Assembly (NCBI RefSeq): GCF_001039355.2
Contig: NW_019775781.1
Location: 151,024 to 215,023 of the forward strand
Direction: 5' to 3'
DNA: 64,000 bases
Origin: Lingula anatina
Taxonomy: Eukaryota; Brachiopoda; Lingulata; Lingulida; Lingulidae
A program made the translations under genes and the position numbers. Shown piece after piece: positions 20,536 through 32,023 of this stretch. Position 1 is the stretch's first letter. Each line of letters opens with the position of its first letter. The notes beneath the pieces are model-generated. The model had not been told where the DNA came from. It worked only from the letters and a program-made list of their open reading frames with translations, and made no database searches.

Positions 20536-23500
20536 CTAGATATCTAAGGGTTCAGTAGATACCCCATCTTCTAGCACTTTTCGTTTAGAATAGAAATAAC
20601 TAAAGGCGTCTCTATGTTGAAGATACGAATACATAGTATTGTTAAATAAACGTATCCCCCTATTGACGCCACTACCGCTTTGTTTATTTAAAAGTACATC
20701 TAAATACTTACTTTTATCTATGTTATTACTATTNGCCCTGATTATTACATAATCACTACTGTGTGACACGCGTCGTCTAAAATTAATGTTAACATTGCGA
20801 TGACGCTCTTCAATCCAAACTAATCAATTGCACATAATTCTAAATCAACTGACACGTGTCAACAGGATTGTTTGTGTATCTGGACTTCCTAAATGGCCAA
20901 TAAGTATTTTGTTTAATATGGTAATTGGTAAGGGGACATTCCGGCGGCACTGTACAAAGGGATGAAATTTACCTGTGGGATAACAAGAAATGTGTATGAA
21001 CACAAATCACAAGGAATAGCCGTACAGTGTCCATTAATCAGCGGTAATGTTAATTAACGGCCATTACGTTTTATCCAATACTTCACGTCTGCTGATCGTC
21101 ATTGTGATTTGTATGAAAAATCATATTCGATATATGCGTCAAATAAAGTATCTTCCTGAAAAAATTGCAGTAAAGGAAGTAAAATTGTCACTATGTTTGT
21201 TAATTTATACTTGTGTATACATTAAGTTTTGGTTGTATTCTGGATCACCTGCACTTTGGCAACAGGAAATGACATTCCCTCGCCAGGATATGTTGCATCT
21301 TAGTTTTTGGCAACAGCAAGCGCCATTTCCTTCACCCAAGTTCGCACGCGCCAACAAATGGATGAAGGTCAGCAGACGATGGCACAGCATGGCCAGGAAC
21401 TGTACGATAAGCAGGAAGCAGAAGATGAACAGAAACACTAGACCTGTAATTAGATGTGTCACCGAATAAATTAATATGTACTCTTCAGTAAAGTATATGT
21501 TCATGGGTTAATAAAATAAATTTGTTATATGCAAGGATATAATTTGATTAAATTATTTTCCTGGGAAAATAGAAGACCGCATTATAATGAAAGACAATTA
21601 ATGTAGCCGTGACAATAAAAATATCGTGTATTATGTATTCATACGAACGCTAAACTAGTATACATTTCATATAAAAATCGAAACTATAGGGACCTCATAT
21701 TACCTAGTGGATTATTCCCAAAAAGTTGGAGGTCGGGTTTTTCTGGGTCTGTAACCAAGTTACCAAGGGTCAGGAATATTGTGAGCCACAACGTGTTTAC
21801 TACCGCAAACCACATCAGCGCCGTCTTGCGGAGATCCATCAGCTCATCTAAATAATCAAAATGTCTGCGATTGGAGCGACACTATTATGTTTTACATAGT
21901 TCGTGAAATTTAATTCGTTTACATAGTTATTAGATTAAATTAAAGATGAAACCATTTAACAGGTTTGAAAAGAGATTTACTCATTGGGCCATTTACTTTT
22001 CAGTGCGTCCTCCTTTTCCTTGAACACGGCTGTCGGCTTTAGGCGAGCAGCTATAAGTTTCTCCCAAAATAGTTGCTCTCTTTCCGGGAGTTCAGAAGAC
22101 TCGCAGCTTTTCAATTGGCCTCGGACCTCCATCAAGTTTGCTTCATCTACAAAAGCAGAAAAAGTGGAAGCTATATAATCCAGACACTACCTAGGTTTCT
22201 TTTGAGTTTCAATTGTATGCAACAACAATTACCTGGTGATATAACTTGCTGCTAAGAATGAATGTTTCACTAATGAATATCAGTTTTGATGAAATATTAC
22301 ACTTTAGAGCATACGTCGTCTAAAGATGTATAACACATGCACATTGCATGTATTTTAGGATTACACTGTATGAAGAAATATGTCATATTTCATGAATGAC
22401 ATAACATACATTAGTTAGTAGGGCATACAAACTTTCTGTTAAGAGAGATATGACTGTAATTTAATTTGTGTGTAAATACAACAGATAATGGAGTAATAAT
22501 TGAGACAGACATCCACGTGGTCTTACCAGGAGTAGGCGGTCGAAGCTGCTGGATGGACTGGTACAGGCGCTTTAGGTGACCTGGTTTTGAACAAAAGGTT
22601 ATCATGTTGTAATGCACACAAAAATATGCGTATTCCGTGTACATGCACTTACTAAATTATACTTTTTGTACTGTATTTAATGGATAATGTGAAAACGTCA
22701 TATTTCAAAGGCCTGCACTTGCGCACACAAACACGTTAATGATCGTAGACTGAGAAAATGGCTTGGGGGAGGGGGGCAGCTGTTGTAGGTCTACAATACA
22801 TGCAAGCAGGCTATATGCACCGTCTATGGAACTCATCTAGAAGCTGACTGACGGAAAATTTTGAGACTGCTTGTGGATTGGGAGAAAAGAAAATGCTGAC
22901 ATTGTTCACTGTCATCTTGCATTATTTTTAAATGCTAAAGCGAGTAGATAAGCATGTCTACACGCAAACACTGTCCAAGCGCACAGGTAAAGTCTGTGCC
23001 CGAAACGTTTCATTTTACTGGCCTTTCGGACCGCCAGTTTTCTAAAATCTTCAGCTCTGTATTACAAATCACTGGTCCAAATAAAAATGTCAATCAGAGC
23101 AGAATTTTCACCCTATTACATGCTAATACTAGTTATGATAAGACCTTTATTTTGTCAAATCTTTCTGGTCAGGAACACTTTCACTCATGGAGACACATTC
23201 AGAAATATCTATGGAAATTTAAGGAACCTGGTCCGCACGAAATTTTACTGGCCACAGGCGTCTACCCTAGGTTCTAGATTCCGGTATTGCCAGCTCGATC
23301 TTGATTTCATATATAACCCATAGCAGCAATACCAGGCTCTAGCGAACAGCGGCAACTCGGGGCCGTTCTTCTTCAAAATTCTGCCTGGGGCGCTTCCATA
23401 TTTGGAAGTCACACGTCACAGTTGTGTCCGCCTGGATCCATATTTGGAAGTCATAGGTCTCGTACGTCACAGGTTTGACCGCCTGGAGCTGCCTTTCCCG

Positions 23501-25903
23501 CCTTGCGCTGAAGTTATCTCGTGCAGACGAGACAAGAAGCAATTAAAGTGCCTTAGAAGTTTGAATTGAAAATATCTTGCAGTCGAAGGTCAGTGCCACA
23601 ATACAAGCAACATTCTGCTGTAAAAACTGATTTTTGTGTTGCCATTGAGCATGCCCTTATAGTGGTATCGGGCATACAGTGTATTGTGCACGTGTATATC
23701 TCGTGTATATCTCAGGACTAAATGTTCTTTGATAGGCAAAAAATGCAAAAAACATTGGATATACCTTTTCTTTTCGAAGAATATAATTTTTTCACTTTAC
23801 ATCTTAAATACAGCAAATAAAATTAAATAAAGCAGAATTAAATTTGTTTTACGTTTCATTTTCGTCTGATGACATTCAACTGCAGATTCACTGCGGAGCA
23901 GTTCTATTTGATTGACGGAAGCCTAACATGGCCGCTGTACCTCAGAGCTAGTAAAAATGACTCCAAGGTATATTTAATATTTACAAGCAAATTTTTACGT
24001 TGCTCTGACACTCAAGGTACAGGCGTCGGACCAATGACCATTTAAAGTCGCACATTCTAAAGGTATTAAAATAACATCTACCTGGTTTGTGAATTCCAAA
24101 TTTATTCCTCAGTTGATATTTGTCAGTGGTGGTCATCAAGTCATCAAAATGGTCTAGTAGTGCTTCCCTATATCTTACGAGGCCTATGGAGTTAACCCAC
24201 CTTTCCTGAAAGTTTAATCCATAATTTAAAAGCGTGCTTATAACAATAAGAAAAGAAAATTTTTGTGTCAGATTTAATTTTACATTAATTATATTTGATT
24301 TATCCTCTTTATGACAAACTAAAAATTTGCTTTATAAAGACTTACATATATATTTATACGTGTCTTTCATTAATACCTATTCAAGTGACTGATACCATAC
24401 AAAGGAAGAGACATTCAACTAATAAATCGTTATACGCTCACTTGGCAACAGAGACTGGTCTACAGAAGGCAGATTTCACTCTGTGAAAGGCAGGGTTATA
24501 AACTGCTAATTTTGTGACTCTGTTAAAGGCAGATGTCTACATTGTATGAATTGTTTATTCTTATTTTTGTTTCATTGTTGTAAATAAAATCTGTTGCTGA
24601 TTTATATGCATTGTTTGGTCTTCTGTGAGTTTGGAATTTAATTGTGCGGACCTACGGCAAGTTACACTTTAAAAAATAAATGGTAAAATTTTCAGTTGCC
24701 TTTTCACAACAGTGTTTTAAGATGTTTTATCTAAAGGTTAGATAAACCATAACTCAGCCATTTACAAATCTGTAATACTAGTGCATCAGTTGGTACGATG
24801 CGCATAAGGAACTTTTAAATATATTGCTATGTTCAATTTCGAAACTAAAATAACATCAAGGCAAGTACTGTAAATGACATTAACACTGGTATATGTAAAT
24901 AAGCCTTGATAATGACGGCCCCCATATCAAGTCTTTTCCACCTGTATTAAGACTTGTCTATTTAAGCTTTAAAGAATGAGCGATTAAGAAACAGCCGCGC
25001 CTTGATTAGGTCGTTACGTTAGACAATGAATTAAAATGTATTCTATGTGACATTTTCGAGAGCTAAATGATACTTCTACTCTTATCGAGAAAAAAAAGGC
25101 AAATTTCTTCAAAACTCGAATTATTGCTCTCTCAGCCCATGCGTTTCTACCATTTCTAATCAAATAAGCAGAGTACTAAACGAATAAACGAGTAGCAAAT
25201 GGCGTCATCGGGTATTTTTTTTTTATTTTTTATTTTTTTGTTCGAGTAGCTTTGTGGGATATTTAACCATAAAAACATGGCTTTTGGATATTTTATTCAC
25301 GTACAGAAACATTCAATGTTGAATATCAGAAGCCAAAATTTGCCAACGAGTGACAAAATCATGTTATTTAACGGTTACCTAGCTGGCGTTTTGCTTCAAA
25401 GGAAATACCTCAGCTCTCACTGAATGTGTCGATGATATCCATCAACACATTTTTACAATATATTTTATTACACCCTCACCTTCTCTGCCGTGTTTGTTGG
25501 TACCTGTGGGTCTATCTGAAAGGTGGGAAGTTTTTGTACCTCTGCGTGTACCAGGTTAACGTGGTCCCCATTGATTATGCCGACTTGGCGAATTTCCTGA
25601 AAAAAATCAAAGAAATATGTTTTCGAGGACCATATGTGGTCTAGGTATCTACATTTATATGCTCTCTATTGATAACAACAAATCAATCTAATATTATACC
25701 ATTGTAGTTTGTATTTGATTGATTTGAGCTTGGTATGTACTTCATGGAATGATAGGTCATTGCATAATTCCTGGGTCGATAGTGACGCCTCTGCAGTTCT
25801 GTGACGGGACACATGACATTAGAAGACAATATACCTCTTTGCTCATCCCGGCAATAAAAGTGGTGTCGTCATAACCTAGCTTTTTAAAATTGTCCTCACA
25901 AGC
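20536..25903 (-). CDS. Chitin synthase exons P-W: C-terminal cytosolic segment, last membrane spans and tail
   Basis: Exons at 25903-25835, 25596-25504, 24205-24082, 22580-22527, 22146-21997, 21847-21704, 21443-21249 and 20819-20536. Key blocks are LPEREQLFWEKLIAARLKP (family form 'FW--LI-KYLKP'), MDLRKTALMWFAVVNTLWLT and LVFLFIFCFLLIVQFLAMLC, the paired C-terminal spans. A Cys-rich stretch follows, then a final exon with IEERHRNVNIN and a TAG at 20536-20538. One N at 20734 leaves one residue uncertain. The last acceptor is inferred from phase and an attag at 20824-20820. Confidence 0.85.
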
Positions 25904-28900
25904 CTATAAAACAAGTTTGAAATAATGATTATAAAATTAAAATAAAATATTCGAAGCACTTCAAAGCAAAAGGCGTCTTTTATAATTATTTTAAAAAAAA
26001 ATCAACTTTTCAGCACTTTCAGGTAAAAATACGTATGTTGGGGTTTCTAAGAGGTATTATTTTTTTGTGTAATTGTTAACAATATTATCAATCTAGTTCA
26101 CAAACCACTGCGAATGTATAGACTTGACATTTAAAATGGAATATTTTTCTTTCTAGGTAAGTAGAAAGTAGAAATGCGCTTTTTAATGCTCAGATCTCAC
26201 ACAAGATATGCAATTGGAAAAGTGTGTAGTCAGGTATGTCGTTACCAATTAACTGACTACACCATGGCTGTAGCACTGCTGCATTGCGCAAATCTGGGCT
26301 CCGTATCTCGAAATGTTCGCTATGTTGCGCACGTGCGCAAGTGTCTCGATTCCATAACCGATTCTATTTCGAGAAACGGCGCCATGGAATCGAGACGCTT
26401 GGGTCATTGACAGCATCAGTATTTGGAGTGGATAACTCATTGGTGACAAAACACCAATGATGCAGTGTAGTTATCGAGGACAACCTGGACCACTCAAATA
26501 TGATCTGGGAACCAATTGACTACCATTTGATAGGGGGCAGCTTAGAGACAATTTCAGGTTACATGGTGAAATTCCGGTTCAAACAGAGGACTATTAACCG
26601 CACATAACTTACAGAACCAAGCAAATGAGCAGCTACCTGTACCTTGGCCATCGAGATCACCAGATTTGAACTATATAGAAAAATGTGGGTAGGTCATTAC
26701 TCCTCGAATCAACAGCCTTCTTATCCTACATAAACAGTGAGCTGGGATGATATTCCAAATTTAACCCAGAAAACCTATTCCAAGGAATGCCTTGGCGCTT
26801 GAGAACCCGGGTGCGTGTAGCAGCCAGATGAGGTCAGACGCACACGCGGCCGTTACTGTGACTAGACACTGACATGAGGGTCCTGTGGGGCGTGTAACAG
26901 TTAAACAGATGATAATTTGGAAAAATATGGATATCAAAAATATCGCTTTTAATGGTAGTAGTAAGGAATCAACGCGACAGTTACTATCGATGGGTGGATT
27001 GTGGGTTGTTTGTTTGTTTGTTTGTCTGTCTGTCTGTCTGTTTGTTTGTTTATCTGTCTGTCTGCCTCTTTGTTTGTCTCCGTCTATCTGTCTGTTTGTC
27101 TGTCTGCCTGTCTGTTTGTCTGTTTGTCTGTCTGTCTGTCTCTCTGTTTTCTTGTTTATCTATCTGTATGTTTGTCTGTCTGCCTGTCTGTCTGTTTGCT
27201 TGTTTATTTGTTTGTTTTGAGGGAGGGGTAACTATGGCTACCAATGTTTTTTTTAATTCTTATTTATTTTTTATGACATCATTTTGATTTTCAGTCTCGT
27301 CTCATCTTATAGGTAAAAGTGCGCTTGCACTGAAGTTTGTTCCAGTGCATTATTGGGTTGTTTATTTGGAGGTGTAGGGAAGATGAGGGGGAGGAGGAGG
27401 AATAATAAGTCAGGAGGTGTACAGAAAAAGAAAATGAGGAGGAGGAGGAGGAGGAGGAGGGTGTACACCCTCGGAGAAGTTAGGGAGGAGGAGGAGGAGG
27501 GGTGTATATAAATAGCTTACTCCTCACCCTCCCTTCTCATTCTTTGAAAAGATGCTCAAGTGTATAGAGTGCCCAAAAACCTTCTCCAGAAAGGACAACT
27601 TGGACAGACACGTAATGAGTGTACACCAGGCGAAAACTCAGCTTAATCTGCAGGCTGAAAGTGAGTGTGGACCACTCATATCCCCATTTACTGCCATGGT
27701 GACTGGTCTGACGGGCAGTGGGAAATCGGTTTTCGTGAAACGATTGATTGCACACGCCCAATCAATAATTTCACCACGCCCACAAAGAATAATTTGGTGT
27801 TACGATGTGTGGCAACATTTATATAAAGTCATGCTGGTCGAGTCAAAGGGTTTTATTACATTTCACCAAGGCATTCCCTCCAATATCCAAGATGACGATT
27901 ACTTTGATCCTAATGTGAACAATCTCATAGTATTTGACGACCTATTTGCCGAAGCAGCGGTTGATAGCAGAATACGTGACTTATTTACCAAAGTCTCACA
28001 TCATCGCAATGTTAGCGTCATCCTTATTACCCAAAACCTTTTTCCCAGAGAGAAGGAAGCGAGAACCATATCCTTGAACTGCCATTATCTCGTCCTCTTT
28101 AAAAACCCAAGAGACACATTGCAGGTTAGAACACTAGCCCAGCAGATGTATCCCGGTGATGTAAAATATTTCTTTCGAGTTTTTAAACAAGCAACATCTC
28201 CTCCTCATGGCTACCTCTTCATCGATCTAAAGCAAGACACTCCAGACGACTGTCGTCTACGCGTTGGTATATTTCCCGAGGAAAACAACGACGAAGAGTA
28301 CCAATCAGAGACTGTAAAGTATTTACAAGAGGAGAAATATAAGGCGCAACCGTTTACCAAAATAACTGATAAAATAGAAGCAGACCAACGCAAGTTGTGG
28401 AAAAGAGATGACCTTACCTTGGACGAAAAGGTTGATTTGAATGACGAACTGTCCCTCGAGAAACAGTCATACTGGAAACGACAAAAAACACAAGAAGGGC
28501 AGTACCATAACCCTATGGTGGCTGAAACAGTGTATATGAAGACCACTCCTACACAACACTCAGCACTCCCTCCGCCATATAGGACTGTAGGTTCACCGCA
28601 AAGACCGCCCACCATTACCAGTGGAGTCGACCGTCCCATGGCGGGGCCTAAAAGAAAGCTGTTTGATAAAACACCAAGAGAACCCGTGCATAAGAGAACG
28701 CGTTTTAAGCCCTACGCTGTTCCATCAAAGAGATTTAATTTTAGACCGAAAACTAAACAGACAGGAAAGGGAACTCCCTTATTACAACGGTATGTGTCGG
28801 ATTCAGAATATGAAGAGTCCCCGTTAACTTATAAAGGTCGATCTATGCCTGGCAGTGAATACTCTACCGATTCCGATGTGTCTGACAGCATAGAATTGGC

Positions 28901-31390
28901 TAATACTGGGGAATCGGAGCAAACCGAAATGTCAAACACAGAGTCAGAGGACAGCGAGTTGGAAAGCGGTGCAACTTCCAACGAGTCGGCTACAGAGAGG
29001 GACGACAGTGAATCGGAAAATTGCAAATATGGGAACAAATCCCTTGACCCTTTTATTTGCAATAATAACCTTATCGAGAATGATCCAATATGCAAGGCGC
29101 TTTTACATTACTATCAAAAGGGAGAGCAACACCCACCGTTAACTTTCCATCGCCGATATGCTGTTCCTCTCAAGATACCAGTTCAGAAAAAATAGTAAAT
29201 AATCTGCTGTATAAGTTGATTTATTTTTCTTCCACTTCCTGAATATTGCTATTTATAAAATATAACCCACAGTCGAAATGCGTAGCATATATTCTGATGA
29301 TGGACATGTGATTGAAAACCCTTCTGTAAATAAAACTACCTTGTCAATAAACAAATATCGCTATTCATTATTGTTAAGTAAGCAGTATGTTAGCTGACCG
29401 CTCTTTGTCCGATCAAAGGCTATTGTAAGCTATAAGTTGGTCAGAATTCCAAAGTGCGAGTAAGCGTCACTGTTTACACACACTATTGTAAGTCGTAGTT
29501 GCTCAAAAATACAAAAGAAATGCTGTCTTCAATCTTGACACAGTCTATTGTAAGTCAAAGTTGCCCAATATGTGAGCTTAAACTCAAATTTTTGTTACAG
29601 CTACTTCATTGTTGACACACTCATTGTAAGTTATAAGGTAGTCAGAACTCAAGTGAGCCTCACTGTTGACACATTCTATTGTAAGTTGTAGTTGTTCAAA
29701 ATTCACTGTTTGGAGTGTAAACCATTTAGGCATATATTTGTTACACCTGTTTGAGTACAAGGGCACGATCATCTACGGACTGTGTCCACTGCGCGTCTTA
29801 GCGTAACTGTTTGTATACCCGCTTATTGAAGCAAGCTTCAGTGCAAGCGCACTTTTACCTATAAGATGAGACGAGACTGAAAATCAAAATGATGTCATAA
29901 AAAATAAATAAGACTTTAAAAAAACATTGGTAGCCATAGTTACCCCTCCCTCAAAACAAACAAATAAACAAGCAAACAGACAGACAGGCAGACAGATAGA
30001 TAAACAAGCAAACAGAGAGACATACAGACAAATAAACAAACAAACAGACAGGCAGATAGACAAACAGACAGATAGACAGAGACAAACAAAGAGACAGACA
30101 GACAGATAAACAAACAGACAGACAGATAAACAAACAAACAAACAATCCACCCACAATCCACCCACCGATAGTAACTGTCGCGTTGATTCCTTACTACTAA
30201 TGGTTGTCGTGTTACTTTGAATCAGTAGTGTATTTTTGTTTGCTTCACTGGCGATTCCAATTAAAGAGTACTGTCACAGTGACATCAAGGTGATTTATTA
30301 ACATTTATTAATACAGCTTTTAATCCTTTCATATATCAGTCAGAAACATAGGATAATTTCATAAAAAAAGATTTGGAAAAGAATTCCATATTAAATGTTA
30401 AGCCTGTATTTATGTGTCGATATATTCAGGATGTGATTACTCCGCAGCTGACCATCAGGGTTCAACGATACCTTGATTTCGTTCTGATAAAACATTGCAA
30501 ACAACCAATCTTTCACTGGAATGGCGTCTTGACATCTGTCTTCTCTGGCGCCTTCCTGTTCCTCTTCCACAGAGCCTAAAATTATAACACGCCATAACCC
30601 AATAGATTGCGCCGACGAATACCCATTAAAATGTGTGTTAAACCGATGCGTACTTAAATTTGGTTGATACCAGCCATACTTTTCTAATGGCATCAATCAT
30701 CGAAACGAGCCTTACTATGTAGTATATTTCGTTCTTAATTCCTAATTTAATTGACTAATTCCATTGCACCTGAGTAAAATATACCTAATTAACGACAGGA
30801 CAAGTGTTAATGCTATACGAAGAGACGTTTGTATGCCATACGCCTCTTTTAGTACATGTATCACTAGTAAAAACCTGTACTGCGAGGGCTCATCATATTA
30901 CAACATTCATTGTCAGTATGTTTACTGTTTTGGTTTACTCACTGCCTTCCTCGTCTGGTAGATCGGTGATCACCTCTAAGGTGCCAAATTCGGGTGTGAC
31001 TTTCTGTGTTGGGCAACTGCAAAAATGCATCGAATGTAACTTTAATCACAACAAACAAGTTGAGTCGAGGGGTGATATAATAAACCACGGGTACTAACTT
31101 AAGAAGCCTTAGCCTCTGATTCGTAATTGATTTATTTTATATACCGAATGTGAAGTCATTAAGATCATTGAGACTGATTGACTTAAGGCTTTAACAACAG
31201 TTATCTATTAGTCAGTTGTAAACTAAGTGCATTAGTTTAGAATAGTTGTTTCTTACATTTAATTTTCAAAAATAAACTTAATTAAAATACAGCAATTAAC
31301 TACGAGAAAAAAACCTAAATCAATATCAAATTATTGAAATGATTAAATGTTTATCAGCAACAATGAAGCCTATCTTATTCTGACGCGCTC

Positions 31391-31480
<90 letters not shown>

Positions 31481-31985
31481 AACATACCACGTCCCTTGTA
31501 CTCGGTCCCATAGTTTCCGAAGAACACTTTTATCCTGTCCAGAGGTATTTGCTTCCCTAGTCCCTGCAGCAACATATCAACAAATAATAGTTCTTATAAA
31601 TCTCAAAATTATAAAACTTCATGCAAAGGTGCATATTTATTTATATACAGGTACGTTACCACACAACAGTCAAAGATGATTGTATATGGTATCTGTACTC
31701 ACCCCAGCTCTGATCCGTAATGTTACATATACTGTAGATAGTGAGGATGAGAAAGCCAGCCGGCAGAAAGAACAGATATGTGATACCTTAAAAACGAATA
31801 AATAAGTTAGAGTGAAAAATGTAACTGAAGCAGTTGTCGCGAACTAACCAGCAAACAATTGTTAACAGCACCGATGCAGAGCAGGTGCCGTAAACGCTGC
31901 AAATGTATAGTTGTCTTTTAATTGAATCAGTATTGTTTTCAAAATAACAGATGAAAATACAGCAACCAAAGACATCAATAAGCGT

Positions 31986-32023
<38 letters not shown>

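Larger units (their letters stand above)
26957..30198 (+). mobile_element. Miniature Maverick/Polinton-type element carrying a single packaging-ATPase gene
   Basis: It is bounded by inverted repeats 26957-27339 and 29832-30198 that start AGTAGTAAGG and end CCTTACTACT. It is flanked by the 6-bp direct repeat AATGGT (26951-26956 and 30199-30204). AG...CT termini, repeats of several hundred bp and 6-bp duplications are the known features of Polintons. The interior holds one + strand gene (27552-29195) with a TATA box and poly(A) signals. No integrase, DNA polymerase B, protease or capsid gene fits in the 3.24 kb. The inverted repeats are nearly identical outside their low-complexity core, so the insertion is recent. 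It lies antisense in a chitin synthase intron and needs other elements for integration and replication. Confidence 0.9.

Noticed and set aside
21205-21248. Chitin synthase ending by read-through at 21205
   Set aside because: A donor at 21248 and a phase-matched terminal exon at 20819-20536 with a natural stop give a better C-terminus, although the read-through form cannot be fully excluded.
26885-27287. Overlapping Cys/Val/Leu-rich ORFs of up to 111 codons
   Set aside because: They translate the (TGTT/TCTG)n core of the terminal inverted repeat. The same applies to 29884-30165 on the other strand.
28211-28639. 142-codon minus-strand ORF opposite the ATPase gene
   Set aside because: Shadow of the real + strand frame.
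31347-31679. ORFs with Tyr-Ile repeats
   Set aside because: Translation of the (AT)n microsatellite.
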